The notes beneath the pieces are model-generated. The model was not told the origin of the DNA. It ran no database searches and saw nothing but the letters and a program-made list of their open reading frames with translations. Position numbers and translations under genes: made by a program. Positions 8,351 through 19,900 of a stretch of 64,000 bases of DNA are shown piece after piece (the stretch's first letter is position 1; the number at the start of each line of letters is the position of its first letter). Source of the DNA: Rothia dentocariosa ATCC 17931 (GTDB lineage Bacteria; Actinomycetota; Actinomycetes; Actinomycetales; Micrococcaceae); NCBI RefSeq assembly GCF_000164695.2, contig NC_014643.1:2418001-2482000 (forward strand), given 5' to 3'.

Positions 8351-9823
8351 CTAGTGAACGTGAATATCTGCAGCGTTTACTTCTGAACGGTCACCGCTCC
8401 ACATAGTGTGAAATGCGCCTTCTGCGTCCACACGTCCATAGGTGTGCGCTCCAAAGAAGTCACGCTGTCCCTGAATAAGGGCTGCGGGCAGACGGTCGCG
8501 GCGCAGTCCGTCATAGTAAGAGAGCGCCGAGGAGAAGACCGGAACCGGCACACCCAACGCGGTAGCCTTTGCAACCACACGGCGCCAAGAAGGAACAAGC
8601 TCTTCCATCAGATTCTTGAAGGCGGGTGCGAGAAGCATATTGGCCGGTACCTCGCCCGCATAAGCCGCCATAATATCGCCCAGAAGCTCCGCGCGAATAA
8701 TGCATCCGGCACGCCAAAGCGATGCGATAGTGTCAAGGTGCAGTTCCCAGCCGTATTCCTGCCCGGCACGAGCGATCATATCCATACCCTGTGCATACGC
8801 CACCAGTTTGGAGGCAAAGAGCGCACGGCGCACGTCTTCGACAAATTCGGGATCGCCTGCACCGACTCCGGTGGTCGCAATGAGACCAGCAGGAAGTTCC
8901 TGCTGAGCCTGTGCACGCGCCTTAACATCTGAAGAAGACAGGGCACGAGCGAAGACAGATTCAGCGATAGCGGATACTGGAGCTCCCAAGTCAAGAGCGG
9001 CCTGAACGGTCCAACGACCGGTACCCTTCTGACCGGCCTGGTCAAGAATAACGTCTACCAACGGTTTACCGGTTTTCGCATCAACCTGTGCCAAGACTTC
9101 CGAGGTAATCTCAATCAGATACGAGTTAAGGTCAGTCTCGTTCCATTTCTTGAAGATTTCAGCCTGTTCGGCGGGTTCAATGCCTGCAACAGAACGCAGA
9201 ATGTCGTAGGCTTCACCGATAACCTGCATATCGGCGTATTCAATTCCGTTATGCACCATTTTGACGAAATGACCGGAACCATCGGTAGAGATCCAGGCGC
9301 AGCACGGAGAACCATCTTGCGGCGCTTTTGCGGAGATTTTCTCTAACATAGGACCTACATGTTTGTAGGATTCAGCCGAGCCTCCCGGCATAATCGAAGG
9401 TCCCCAGAGTGCACCTTCTTCACCGCCAGAAACGCCGACACCAACAAAGTGCAGACCTTTTTCTGCAAGAGCTCGTTCACGGCGGATAGTATCGGGGAAA
9501 TGAGAGTTACCACCGTCAATAATAATGTCCCCTTCGTCAAGAAGAGGAGTTAACTGCTCAATAACAGCGTCTACGGGAGCACCCGCCTTCACCATAATCA
9601 GGATACGGCGGGGAGATTCGAGCGAGTCCACCAAGTCTTGGAGCGACTCGGTGCGGATGAAGTCACCGTCTGCGCCGTGCTCAGAGAGCAAGGCATCGGT
9701 CTTCTCAACAGAACGGTTATGCAGTGCTACGGTGTACCCGTTACGTGCCAGGTTGCGTGCTAGGTTAGCGCCCATGACGGCAAGCCCGGTAACACCAATC
9801 TGTGCCTTTTTGTTTTCAGTCAT
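8351..9823 (-). CDS. gnd: 6-phosphogluconate dehydrogenase, decarboxylating
   Basis: Oxidises and decarboxylates 6-phosphogluconate to ribulose 5-phosphate in the oxidative pentose phosphate pathway, making NADPH. The 490 residues match the long form. The N-terminal Rossmann motif GLAVMGANLARN is followed by an HNRS segment typical of NADP binding. The substrate region shows GVSGGEEGALWGPSIMPGG and KMVHNGIEYADMQ, and the C-terminal tail has FFGAHTYGR. Rpe, which uses the product, is encoded at 33009-33728. There is no clear Shine-Dalgarno before the ATG; TATTCT lies seven bases upstream, so the mRNA could be leaderless. Confidence 0.97.
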   Translation of the reverse strand: MTENKKAQIGVTGLAVMGANLARNLARNGYTVALHNRSVEKTDALLSEHGADGDFIRTESLQDLVDSLESPRRILIMVKAGAPVDAVIEQLTPLLDEGDIIIDGGNSHFPDTIRRERALAEKGLHFVGVGVSGGEEGALWGPSIMPGGSAESYKHVGPMLEKISAKAPQDGSPCCAWISTDGSGHFVKMVHNGIEYADMQVIGEAYDILRSVAGIEPAEQAEIFKKWNETDLNSYLIEITSEVLAQVDAKTGKPLVDVILDQAGQKGTGRWTVQAALDLGAPVSAIAESVFARALSSSDVKARAQAQQELPAGLIATTGVGAGDPEFVEDVRRALFASKLVAYAQGMDMIARAGQEYGWELHLDTIASLWRAGCIIRAELLGDIMAAYAGEVPANMLLAPAFKNLMEELVPSWRRVVAKATALGVPVPVFSSALSYYDGLRRDRLPAALIQGQRDFFGAHTYGRVDAEGAFHTMWSGDRSEVNAADIHVH

Positions 9824-9977
9824 GTATACAAGAATACGCTGTTTTACGTTTTATCCGCGTGTATCCAAGGAATTAAGCGTTTGGATTAGATAGGAATAAC
9901 ATTCGGCAGTCTTTGAATGATTATTGTGAGCATTCCACGATATACCCATAATGCGCGGAAAGAGTGGATATAAAGGA

Positions 9978-10010
9978 AAATCCCGTACCGCCTGTTACGG
10001 TACGGGATTT
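9978..10010 (-). terminator. terminator of tRNA-Val(UAC)
   Basis: AAATCCCGTACCG and CGGTACGGGATTT form a perfect 13-base stem with a 7-base loop just past the 3' end of the tRNA. Confidence 0.85.
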
Positions 10011-10015
10011 ATGTG

Positions 10016-10088
10016 TGGGTCCTACCGGGATCGAACCGATGACATCCACGGTGTAAACGTGGCGCTCTACCAGCTGAGCTAAAGACCC
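10016..10088 (-). tRNA. tRNA-Val (anticodon UAC)
   Basis: The minus strand folds as a 73-base tRNA. The acceptor arm pairs GGGTCTT with AGGACCC, the D-arm has AGCTCAGCTGGTAGAGC, the anticodon arm CCACG/CGTGG closes a loop with TAC, and the T-arm contains GGTTCGATCCC. CCA is not encoded. Confidence 0.95.
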
Positions 10089-10565
10089 AATTTTCGCTGT
10101 AAAAACCTTTGTTTTCCTGCGAACAAGGTAATACTATACGGGGTTTCTCATGTACTCGCAACTGAGATGTGCATGTTATATGTCACATCAGAATTAGATA
10201 GTGGTTACTACGCCCTCAAAGTCTTCACCCCATGACTATACCCCTCATAAAACCACATAAACACAAATAACAACATGCCTCAAGGTGTCAAATTTTAAGG
10301 GGGAAAGCCCCTATATCGGGAAATTTGCACATTTTAGGCAAAAATTCTTACCGCGGAATATCGCACCAACCTGCCCACTTTCATTCATAACCCAAAGCCT
10401 CCAACGAAAAAACCTCAAAAACAGTCATCGGAGATCAAAATAAGGTCTAAGATAGTAGAGAAAGAAGTATGCTCCTAGAACACTGTGCGCATGCTTACCG
10501 AAGGGTGCCTCGCACCAGCGCCACAAGCGCCTTCACAATTGGATAAGAAGAGAGGTTGGATTAGT
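10089..10565. other. intergenic region upstream of aceE
   Basis: It holds the tRNA promoter and then AT-rich DNA. A small GGGG/CCCC hairpin lies near 10300-10313. No gene or clear operator could be supported. The length suggests a regulated aceE promoter. Confidence 0.4.
10133..10161 (-). promoter_or_regulatory. promoter of tRNA-Val(UAC)
   Basis: On the minus strand TTGCGA, a 17-base spacer and TATAGT form a good sigma-70-type promoter about 45 bases before the tRNA. Confidence 0.65.
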
Positions 10566-13301
10566 TTGGCTAACGTACCGAACGAACACTCCCTGAGTAC
10601 TCTACTTGACGGCCTCAAGGACGTCGACGTTGAGGAGACCCAGGAGTGGACCGAGTCCCTTGAGGACCTCATCAAAACTCACGGCACCGAACGTGCCGAG
10701 TACATCCTGCGATCCCTAATTCAGGAAGCAGGCAAGAAAGGCGTTGAGGTACCGGTTCTAACCAAGACCGACTACATTAACACCATTGCAGTCGACCAGC
10801 AGCCTGAATACCCCGGCGATGCTGATCTTGAAGAACAATACCGTAACTGGATTCGCTGGAACGCTGCCATTATGGTGCAGCGCGCACAGAAACAGGGCAT
10901 CGGTGTTGGTGGACACATCTCCACCTATGCAGGTATCGCTGATCTTTATGAAGTTGGGTTCAACAACTTCTTCCGCGGGCGCAATCACCCCGGCGGCGGT
11001 GACCAGGTATTCTTCCAGGGCCACGCCTCTCCCGGTAACTATGCGCGTGCTTTCGTTGAGGGCCGCCTCAATGAAGAAGATATGGATGGCTTCCGTCAGG
11101 AGAAGACCAAGGGCGAGCACGGCATTCCCTCTTACCCGCACCCCCGGTGCATGCCTGAGTTCTGGCAGTTCCCCACAGTATCGATGGGTCTAGGTCCCCT
11201 CAATGCTATTCACCAGGCTTCCTTTAACCGCTACTTGCAGAACCGCGGTATCAAGGACACCTCACAGCAACACGTCTGGGCATTCCTCGGCGATGGCGAG
11301 ATGGATGAGCCCGAGTCACGCGGTGCACTGCAGCTCGCGGCTAACGAAAAACTCGACAACCTGACCTTTGTAGTGAACTGCAACCTGCAGCGTCTCGACG
11401 GTCCCGTGCGTGGTAATGGCAAGATCATCCAGGAGCTCGAAGGATTCTTCCGCGGCGCTGGTTGGCATGTCATCAAGGTTGTCTGGGGCTCCGAGATGGA
11501 CGAGCTTCTCGCTAAGGACAAGAGCGGTAAGCTCATCCAACTGCTGAACGAAACCTTGGACGGCGACTACCAGAACTTCCGCGGTGAAGACGGCGGTTAC
11601 ATCCGTGAGCACTTCTACGGCAAGTACCCCGAGACCAAGGAACTTGTTGCAGACCTGACCGATGACGAAATCTGGGCTATTCGCCGCGGCGGTCACGACT
11701 ACAAGAAGATCTACGCTGCATACAAAGAAGCGCTGGAGACTAAGGGGCGTCCGACCGTTATTCTGGCACAGTCCATTAAGGGTTACGCTCTTGGCCCCTA
11801 CTTCGAGTCCCGTAACTCGACCCACCAGATCAAGAAGTTCACCATGGAAGCGCTCAAGGGCTTCCGTGACCATCTGAACATCCCGATCTCTGATGAAGAG
11901 CTGGAGAAGGATCTCTACAATCCACCGTACTACCGTCCCGGTCAGGACAACCCGGCAATTCAGTACATGCTCAAGCGTCGCGAAGAGCTCGGTGGTTTCC
12001 TCCCCGGTCGCCCCAATACTCAGCCTGAGATTCAGCTGCCGGACGACAAAGTCTACGCGGGTACCAAGAAGGGTTCAGGCAAGCAGCTTGCCGCATCCAC
12101 GATGGCATTCGTGCGCCTTATGAAAGACCTGATGCGTGTCAAGGGCTTTGGCCACCGTATTGTGCCTATTACTCCCGATGAGGCACGTACCTTCGGTATG
12201 GACGCATTCTTCCCCTCAGCTAAGCTGTACAACCCGAACGGACAGAACTACGTTCCTGTTGACCACGAGCTTATGCTCTCCTACACGGAGTCGCCGCTGG
12301 GTCAGATTCTGCATGTAGGTATTAACGAGGCTGGTGCAACCGCTGCATTTATTGCGACCGGTACCTCCTTCGATACACACGGTGAGCCGATGATCCCGAT
12401 TTACATCTTCTACTCGATGTTCGGCTTCCAGCGCACCGGCGACGCTTTCTGGGCTGCTGCCGATCAGTTGGCACGAGGCTTTATTATCGGCGCTACTGCG
12501 GGTCGTACCACGCTTTCCGGCGAGGGTCTGCAGCATATGGATGGTCACTCCCCCATCCTGGCAAGCACCAACCCTGCAGTGAAGCACTACGACCCTGCAT
12601 ACGGCTACGAGATCGGGCACATCGTCAAGCGTGGTCTTGAGCAGATGTACGGCAATCTCGATGAAGATCACGATGTCATGTACTACCTGACCGTGTACAA
12701 CGAGCCGATCCACCAGCCTGCAGAACCCGAGAACCTGGATGTTGATGGTCTACTCAAGGGTATCTACAAGCTCAAGGATTCTGAGCTTACCTCCGGACCC
12801 AAGACTCAGCTGCTCGCCTCCGGTGTTGCTGTACCGTGGGCTTTGGAAGCTCAGAAGCTCTTGGCTGAGGACTGGGGCGTTTCGGCTGATGTATGGTCGG
12901 TAACCTCGTGGAACGAGCTGCGCCGCGAAGGTCTTGCTGCTGAGGAAGAAACCTTGCTCAACCCCGATAAGCCTGCACGTGTACCCTACGTGACTCAGAA
13001 GCTTGCCGGTGCTGAAGGTCCTATTGTGGCGACCTCCGATTACACATCGGATATGCCTGACCAGATTCGCCAGTTCCTCCCGAACGATTTTGCAACTTTG
13101 GGTGCCGATGGCTTCGGTTTCGCGGATACCCGCCCCGGTGCACGTCGCTTTTTCCACATTGATGCTCAGTCAATGGTAGTTCGTGCCCTGCAGCTGTTGG
13201 CAAAGGACGGTAAGGTGCCCGCCGATGCGGCTGCCAAGGCGTTTGCCAAGTACGATCTGAATAACGTTAACGCAATTCAGGCAACACATATCGATGACTA
13301 G
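10566..13301 (+). CDS. aceE: pyruvate dehydrogenase E1 component, homodimeric
   Basis: Thiamine-diphosphate enzyme that decarboxylates pyruvate and acetylates the E2 lipoyl group. The frame is open from 10485, but the TTG at 10566 is preferred: AGAGAGG lies ten bases upstream and the product then starts [10 protein letters not shown] close to the family start (911 residues). Motifs include [11 protein letters not shown], the ThDP signature [14 protein letters not shown] to [11 protein letters not shown], and the C-terminal DGFGFADTR. This is the single-chain E1 used by Actinobacteria and gamma-proteobacteria, not the alpha/beta type. It is monocistronic, with its own terminator; E2 and E3 are not in the window. 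Start certainty is moderate, function is high. Confidence 0.96.
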   Translation: MANVPNEHSLSTLLDGLKDVDVEETQEWTESLEDLIKTHGTERAEYILRSLIQEAGKKGVEVPVLTKTDYINTIAVDQQPEYPGDADLEEQYRNWIRWNAAIMVQRAQKQGIGVGGHISTYAGIADLYEVGFNNFFRGRNHPGGGDQVFFQGHASPGNYARAFVEGRLNEEDMDGFRQEKTKGEHGIPSYPHPRCMPEFWQFPTVSMGLGPLNAIHQASFNRYLQNRGIKDTSQQHVWAFLGDGEMDEPESRGALQLAANEKLDNLTFVVNCNLQRLDGPVRGNGKIIQELEGFFRGAGWHVIKVVWGSEMDELLAKDKSGKLIQLLNETLDGDYQNFRGEDGGYIREHFYGKYPETKELVADLTDDEIWAIRRGGHDYKKIYAAYKEALETKGRPTVILAQSIKGYALGPYFESRNSTHQIKKFTMEALKGFRDHLNIPISDEELEKDLYNPPYYRPGQDNPAIQYMLKRREELGGFLPGRPNTQPEIQLPDDKVYAGTKKGSGKQLAASTMAFVRLMKDLMRVKGFGHRIVPITPDEARTFGMDAFFPSAKLYNPNGQNYVPVDHELMLSYTESPLGQILHVGINEAGATAAFIATGTSFDTHGEPMIPIYIFYSMFGFQRTGDAFWAAADQLARGFIIGATAGRTTLSGEGLQHMDGHSPILASTNPAVKHYDPAYGYEIGHIVKRGLEQMYGNLDEDHDVMYYLTVYNEPIHQPAEPENLDVDGLLKGIYKLKDSELTSGPKTQLLASGVAVPWALEAQKLLAEDWGVSADVWSVTSWNELRREGLAAEEETLLNPDKPARVPYVTQKLAGAEGPIVATSDYTSDMPDQIRQFLPNDFATLGADGFGFADTRPGARRFFHIDAQSMVVRALQLLAKDGKVPADAAAKAFAKYDLNNVNAIQATHIDD

Positions 13302-13348
13302 TTCCATTGTGTTCTAGCCAGGCTTTCAGCGGAAAGCCAAATTAACTG

Positions 13349-13390
13349 GTTCCCTCGCTCTTGTACGGTGCAAGAGCGAGGGAACTTTTT
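13349..13390 (+). terminator. Rho-independent terminator of aceE
   Basis: GTTCCCTCGCTCTTG and CAAGAGCGAGGGAAC form a perfect 15-base stem with a 7-base loop, followed by TTTTT. Confidence 0.95.
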
Positions 13391-13538
13391 ACCCTTGAAA
13401 ACCGTCCAGTACAACTTCCGAGGGGCTTCTATCACAGGTGGAGCTTTATCAAATAAATATGTTTTGATGATATTTTTTACTCCATGTCTCGGTATATAAT
13501 TGGAAGGTCAGAATCACCACAATCACCAAGGGACTTCA

Positions 13539-15242
13539 GTGTCTAACAACCTCCAGGCAAACTTTAAAAGTATAGACGCGGAGATTACATCGTCGTGGGC
13601 TTTTGGAGAAAGTATCCACGATTCCGAATTTGTATCTTTTTATACTTTTGTCGAGAAAATTAAATCCGCACAACAAAAGAATACTCAAATACTACCGAGT
13701 AAATCTTTTAATGGTAGCGTGCAGGTATATTATTCCTTTAAATACAACGACACTATCGTTCAAACAGAACATGCTTTCTACGAGAATATTTGGCAAGGTT
13801 TTCGGGAAACTCTGCGTATGATCCTTGACGGCCATGACAACCTGCTTCCGGGTGGCATGAACCGTATTATCGATCGTCAAATTAAAGCTGCTGAGAATCA
13901 AAATCCTAATATTTCTGCACTCCAGCTTGTGGAGTGCATTCCTCTTTTTAATACCGCAGTACAGGAAGCCCATAAACGTTCACAAGATACCGTAAAAAAG
14001 TTTTCCATATACCGCGATATTCGTATTTGCATCTATTTTGGAAATTCTGCCGGAATGCCATATTCCCGAGTTCCTGTACAACTTCAGGATCTCATTTCGC
14101 AGCATATTAAACCTTTAATCGAAAAACCGCCTACTCAACGGAAAAAACCCACGCCTAAAGATTTTGAGAATACCCTCAATGCTGTTGAAGAAGAAAGCAG
14201 CAGGTTTTATCCCACCGGGCCTGTTGCAAAATCTCTTTTTAAAAATAAATGTGTTGTTCTTGAGGGGGTCGCGGGCTGTGGAAAGTCTTACCAGATCAAT
14301 ACTCTCTCACGTGAGGATACTGGGTACGGCAAGGCCAACATTACAACGGTAGTCTTCCACCCGTCCACGAGTTACGAAGAGTTCGTGAGCGGTCTGCGTC
14401 CAAACTTTTCACGCCAAGAAGATGAGCCTGAATTTGTGTCTCACGAAGGTGTATTTCTTCAAGCCTGCCGAAAAGCTGTTGAGAACTCCACGACACCACA
14501 TCTGCTTTTCATTGACGAGATTAACCGTGCCAATACCTCTCGTGTTTTCGGCGACCTTATGCTCGTTCTTGAAACGTCAAAGCGTGTTTCCGTAAAAAAA
14601 CTTCAGGATCATCGTGAAAAACTTTACGGTTCAGTATTTGCGGCTGATGCGGATATTCCCCAGGGTTTCACCTATGCGACTTTGCAAACTCCGCTTTATT
14701 ATCAGGGTAAAATATATAACCGTTTAGTAGTTCCAGATAACCTGCATATTCTGGGAACTATGAATTCTACCGACCGCTCTGTGGGTACCATTGATTTGGC
14801 TTTGCGCCGTCGCTTTATCTGGATGGAAATGAATCCTCACAATGAAACAGATTTGCGTACAGAGCTTGAAGCTGAACGAGGTGCTATTTCTGAAGAATTA
14901 GACATCGTTATAGAACGGTATGCGGATATTAACGCCATTCTTGAATCCGAGGTTGGCCCGGATGCACGTCTAGGACATTCCTATTTCTTCTCTCGAAATT
15001 CCACCCCCGAAGACATTGCACGGGCTTTGTTAACCCAGCTTGCGGAAATTGCAGCGACTTTCAATATCAGTTCCGGCATTCTCGAAAAGATCGGTTCTAT
15101 CAATGGGCTATCCGTCAAGATGGTGGGCCAGCGACTCGGCAGCCGCCCACGCGTGGTTGGTTCATGGAGCGGTCCCGGTCTGCCTTCTGCTCCTAAGCCC
15201 GCAGGTCAAATTCCCTGGTTGGAAGTAACGGGTGGTGAGTGA
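13539..15242 (+). CDS. McrB-like AAA+ ATPase, type IV restriction-like
   Basis: A 567-residue protein. The GTG at 13539 is chosen for the AAGGGA just before it; an in-frame TTG at 13500 would add 13 residues. Residues from about 240 form a McrB-family AAA+ domain: Walker A GVAGCGKSYQ near 243, Walker B FIDEINRANTSRVFGD near 322, and GTMNSTDRSVGTIDLALRRR near 405 with the sensor Asn and arginine finger. In McrBC systems this motor translocates DNA for the McrC nuclease. The first 230 residues should be the target-recognition part but show no domain I recognise. The gene is clearly richer in A and T than its neighbours, suggesting transfer. It overlaps the next gene, forming a pair. Confidence 0.85.
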   Translation: MSNNLQANFKSIDAEITSSWAFGESIHDSEFVSFYTFVEKIKSAQQKNTQILPSKSFNGSVQVYYSFKYNDTIVQTEHAFYENIWQGFRETLRMILDGHDNLLPGGMNRIIDRQIKAAENQNPNISALQLVECIPLFNTAVQEAHKRSQDTVKKFSIYRDIRICIYFGNSAGMPYSRVPVQLQDLISQHIKPLIEKPPTQRKKPTPKDFENTLNAVEEESSRFYPTGPVAKSLFKNKCVVLEGVAGCGKSYQINTLSREDTGYGKANITTVVFHPSTSYEEFVSGLRPNFSRQEDEPEFVSHEGVFLQACRKAVENSTTPHLLFIDEINRANTSRVFGDLMLVLETSKRVSVKKLQDHREKLYGSVFAADADIPQGFTYATLQTPLYYQGKIYNRLVVPDNLHILGTMNSTDRSVGTIDLALRRRFIWMEMNPHNETDLRTELEAERGAISEELDIVIERYADINAILESEVGPDARLGHSYFFSRNSTPEDIARALLTQLAEIAATFNISSGILEKIGSINGLSVKMVGQRLGSRPRVVGSWSGPGLPSAPKPAGQIPWLEVTGGE

Positions 15243-16851
15243 AGTTCGCTACTTTCAAGCGAGCGCGCGCGGTAACGGTGTCGGCGTTACGATCCTAAAA
15301 CACACGCATCCTCAGCCGGGTGCCGTGCATACTCTGGTTATCCATGTGTTGCCCAAGCTCTGGTGCAAACAATGGGTATCGGCTGAGCAGCCGGAAGTTA
15401 TTGCGCCTTTTAATGTGAAAATCGCCCCTGAGGCAGGCGGACAGTTCTCCTCTGTGCAGGATCCTGAGTCTTCGCTTTACGAGCATAGCGATGACGGTAC
15501 GTTATCTCTCTATGTCTATGAGACTGAGATTCTGGTGCTTCCGAAGCCTTGGGCTGGGTATTTAGAGACGGTTTCGGGCTCTGCCCTGCCGCCGCATGAT
15601 GATGATAATGAGGGCGGTGCCTCAGATCCACTGTGGACAGCGCTGGAGTACCCTGAAAAGCCTGTCTATGCAGTGGCTGCTACGGTTTGTGGACGGGTTT
15701 TAGGACCGGCTACGGCCCGTGAGAATATGGACTTTTCGGCAGGTGGTCAAGGTACTGGCTGGCAGAAGGTTTCTTTGTTATGGCGTATGCTGGCAGAGCA
15801 TCATGAGGAACAGGCAATTATTCAGGGACATCGTGACATTACCCCGCAGGGTTCCGAACTTTTTCCGCATATTCCTTCGCTCAAAGAGGCTATGTACCGC
15901 GTTTTTGTTGATTCAAGCGGGCAGGCTTTGGCGCATCGTCGTCCGGTTTTTGAGCCTGAGGTGGATGAATTACTTTTTGTGCGTGGTCGTATGCTTCCAC
16001 GCGAGCTTGTAAACCGGCGGATTAACCGACGTATTGGGGTTGTTTGCGAGTTCGATTCTCTGACGACGGATACGCATTTATGGCAAATGATCCGCGCCGG
16101 ATTACAGCAGGTGGCAACTCATGCCGCCGATAATGAGGTCGTCGACGATGCTTTAGGGTACGAGTCTGTGTTGCGTGATGTGAGCACGCAGAATATTCGT
16201 AGTCTGCTGACCGAAACGCTCTCCCCTGCTTTTGCTATGCGATTGTCGGCACAAACTTTGCGCGCTTACCACTATGCGCAATCTATTTTGTCGCAACAAT
16301 ATGGCTTTGGTTTAAGCGATAGTCCGTATGAAGCGGGTGTGCTGGCAAATATTAAATTTGATACTTCGTCATTATGGCGAAAAATGTTGGTGCGGGCCCT
16401 CACGGATACCGGTTTAGAAGTGCGTGTGGAAAGCCCCGTTGGTATGCTTTATCACCGCAATGCTGAGGGTCGCCAGCAGGGTGTGGCCTTTGCGAAACCA
16501 GATATGATGCTGTATTCCCGAGGCATTCTGGTCGCAACCCTTGATGGCAGGTACACCACGTATTGTGAAGATTTAATGCAGCGATCCGAGCATGAACGGT
16601 ACCGAATGCTGGCGGTCGCGTACCGCACGGGTGCGGACGGTTATACAGCATATCCGGTAGCCGGTAACGGAACTCTAGGCAGGATCCTGACGGTAGGCGA
16701 ACCCGGGACGTATCCTCAGGCACCTATGTCTGCGGAACATCATGTGACGACCTGCGGGGTGCGTTTCCCTCAACCCGAGGATGGACGCACTACCGCTGAT
16801 GCCTCGCATTTGGCGAAGGTGCTTAGGAAGGTTCCTGCTGAGCCTTCATAG
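15232..16851 (+). CDS. McrC-like nuclease subunit with altered PD-(D/E)XK motif
   Basis: A 539-residue protein starting at GTG 15232 (or GTG 15235), overlapping the end of the McrB-like gene, so the two are translationally coupled. A C-terminal segment near residues 420-460 has the order of a McrC-type PD-(D/E)XK nuclease: KPDMMLY, then ILVATLDGRY, then ERYRMLAVAYRTG. In McrC relatives the second block normally reads D-x-K-Y, but here Arg replaces the catalytic Lys. The protein may be a weak or dead nuclease, or the Lys may be supplied elsewhere. The N-terminal half resembles the DUF2357/McrC-associated region only loosely. No methylase or specificity gene is adjacent. Confidence 0.65.
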   Translation: MVSEVRYFQASARGNGVGVTILKHTHPQPGAVHTLVIHVLPKLWCKQWVSAEQPEVIAPFNVKIAPEAGGQFSSVQDPESSLYEHSDDGTLSLYVYETEILVLPKPWAGYLETVSGSALPPHDDDNEGGASDPLWTALEYPEKPVYAVAATVCGRVLGPATARENMDFSAGGQGTGWQKVSLLWRMLAEHHEEQAIIQGHRDITPQGSELFPHIPSLKEAMYRVFVDSSGQALAHRRPVFEPEVDELLFVRGRMLPRELVNRRINRRIGVVCEFDSLTTDTHLWQMIRAGLQQVATHAADNEVVDDALGYESVLRDVSTQNIRSLLTETLSPAFAMRLSAQTLRAYHYAQSILSQQYGFGLSDSPYEAGVLANIKFDTSSLWRKMLVRALTDTGLEVRVESPVGMLYHRNAEGRQQGVAFAKPDMMLYSRGILVATLDGRYTTYCEDLMQRSEHERYRMLAVAYRTGADGYTAYPVAGNGTLGRILTVGEPGTYPQAPMSAEHHVTTCGVRFPQPEDGRTTADASHLAKVLRKVPAEPS

Positions 16852-16943
16852 AGTGCAAAAGGCCCGCAGGCGTGACCTATGCCGAACTCCTAGCGTGGTG
16901 CTGTTGATGTCTCTGTTCTTCCCCCAATACCCATAGGGCGCTT

Positions 16944-19900
16944 TTAGAAGGCTTCTGCAATAATTTCAGGAATGCGCTCCGGGTTCACCAGATCGGGATG
17001 GGTACCGTTCTTCAACGTGACGGTACGGAACGAGCCCACATGAAGCTCCCAGCCGTGCGCATCCAGATAGGGTTGATCGTCATGGCTCACTCCAATCAAT
17101 ACGACTTTTCCGCCAAAGTTAAGGTGGTTCGAGCCGCGCATAAGGGCGGCAGAGGCACGCATAGATTCCAAACATACTTCTAGCTTGTCTTCGGGTAGAT
17201 ATCCCATAGCCGACCCGGCATCTCGCAGTCGTTCGAGCGTCTGTGGCAAGTCAAGAACGGTCTGCGCCGATACTTCGGGAAGACCGCCCATACGTAAGAG
17301 GGCACGAAAGCTCTCTTGCTCGTCCGGTTCAGGAATCCCCTGCCACTGTTCGACGGGGTATGCATCCAGAAGCGTAACCTGTTGTACATCGTAACCGGCA
17401 GTCTCGGCAAGCGCGGCTACCTCGACGGCGGCAGTACCGCCAACGGACCAGCCCATCAGGGAAAATTGTGATGGAAGCTGACGTTCCTCAAGGGTCTCAC
17501 GAATACGCGCAAGATACCCCTCGGCGAGTTCACGAAGGCTCTGGGCGTAGCCAGCATTTGGGTTCGTGAATGCCTCATGTTGCAGTGCGTAAACCGACGG
17601 ATGCCCGGGTATGTGGGGCAGGTAGGCGGCATAGCACCATCCCAGACCGCCGGCGGGCGGCAGGATAAAGAGCGGTACGGTATTTTTCGATGTTGCGGAG
17701 TCCGTCGAGTCCGCCTCACGCAGAGGCAGAACCGGGGCGAACTCGATATCAGGAGAATCCTCGTTCAAGGCCGCAGCGATCCCCTTGACCGTGGGATTAG
17801 CGAAGAGGGCACCAATACTGAGCATCTTTCCAAGGTTTTCTTCAATCTTGGCAATGACGGAAAGTGCCGCGAGGGAGTTACCACCTGCTGCTAAGAAGTC
17901 TTCGGTTACGCCGAATTGTGAGCGTCCCAGCACACCCGCGATAATCTCGCTAATTTGCTGTTCTAAAAGTCCATGGGGGCCGTCTGCGGTGTTGGTATCA
18001 AAGGTAAACTCGATCTGTGCCAGGTTTTTGCGATCTGTCTTGCCTGAGGGGCTAACCGGGAACTGAGCCGTGGTGTGCCATAGGCGCGGTACCATATAGT
18101 CCGGCAAGGTGTTCTCACAATGTTGGCGAGCCTGAGCAACGATACGGTTGCGTTCTGTTTCAGAAACGTCACCTATCTCTAGGAACGCCGTGAGAGCAGG
18201 TTCGGGCGTCTTCGTGTAGAGCAAAACGACGGCGCTATGGACTCCCTCAACGTGGGAGAGCGTAGTTTCGATATCGCCAAGCTCTAGACGTTGCCCATGT
18301 AATTTTACTTGGTGATCGGTACGACCACGGTAGAGGATGACTCCGCGAGGGTTTTTGGCCAAGGTGCCGGGTTCCTGGTTTGTGGCGGTGAGGTTCCACT
18401 CGGCAAGATCGCCAGTGCGGTAAAGTCGCTCCCCTGTGGCGTTGTCCAGGATAAAGGCTTGTGCAGTTGCCTCGGGATTGTTCTGATACCCCGCAGCAAG
18501 CTGTGCACCCGAAAGGTAGAGTTCCCCTACGAATCCGGGCGGTATCGGCTGTAAAGCCTGGTCGAGAATACGGGTTTGGGTGTTCCAAACGGGCTGCCCG
18601 ATAGGAACAGTACTGCACTCTGGGTTTTGGGAGCTATCCCAGAAGGTAACATCGACGGCGGCTTCCGTAGGCCCATAAAGATTTAAAGGGTAAACACCCA
18701 TAATATTATGCGCGCTGAGAATCTGATCCTTCTGAAGTGCCTCGCCCGAGCAGATAAGATAGCGCACATGGCGTTGCTGCTCCCCCGATCCAAAACCTGC
18801 TTCGGCTAAGGTACGTTTTGCGGAAGGGGCCTCCAAGAAGGCGGTAAGCATCGTGGGTACGAAATGCAGACAGGTAACGTTCTGTTCGGCGATAACACGC
18901 GCCAGGTAGGCCGGATCCCGGTGCCCATCAGGAGCGGCAATAACGACGGCTGCCCCTTCCTGAAGCGGCCAATAAAGCTCCCACACATGAACATCAAACG
19001 AGATAGGTGTTTTATGTAAGATGCGGTCCCCCGCGCGGTCTTGTGTGGATGCGCCGACCGGAATCTGTGACTGCTGCCAACGTAACCGGTTATCAATGGA
19101 ACGATGACTAATCGCAACACCTTTGGGTCGCCCTGTCGAACCCGAGGTAAACAAGATATACGCGGTATCATCCAGTGCTGTGCCGATACCCGGGAATGTT
19201 TTTGCCTCGGGAACATCTACAAGGTTTAGAGGTTCTCCGACAGGATCAGTCAAGGAAGTAAATTCAAGTTGCTGCAGCCCGCACAAACTCTGCGTATTCG
19301 CCGGTTTTAACTCGGCCTCTGCAATAGGACTCAGCCCGGAACCATACACAAGCGCCGAACACTGCGCATCTTCCATCATGGAGCTCACACGTTCGGCCGG
19401 CAGATCCGGCAAAATCGGCACATAGACAAACCCTGCATAGAGCGCCGCATATAAGGCGATATATTGTTCAAGTCCTCGATGAAAACGTAGGCCTACAGCA
19501 GTTCCAGGGCACACGCCAGCTTCCAGCATCGCCTTTGCTAGGGCGCGGGCTCGCGCATCCAGCTCGTGATACGTGAGTACCTGCGAAAACTCATAGGCCT
19601 GCGGAGATTGCGGGGACAACGTACCGTCCTCGTCCGGCGCGCAGGCGTAGAGTGCGGGTTCGTTCGGGTAGCGTGTGAGCGCATCCTGAAAACGCTGAAG
19701 CAAAGTTTTATACTCTATCGGATGTGCGGTAGCGTTAAACGATTCCAGCAGCTCTACTTCATGCGGTAACGCAGTCGTCAGGGTATCCATCGACCGCTCC
19801 TCAAGGGCAGCCTGAGCCCAAGATTCCAACCAATTTTGCAGGTGCCGGGCGTGAAATTCTACGTGTTCGCGGGTATACAGGTTCGGGTTGGCATCAAGCT

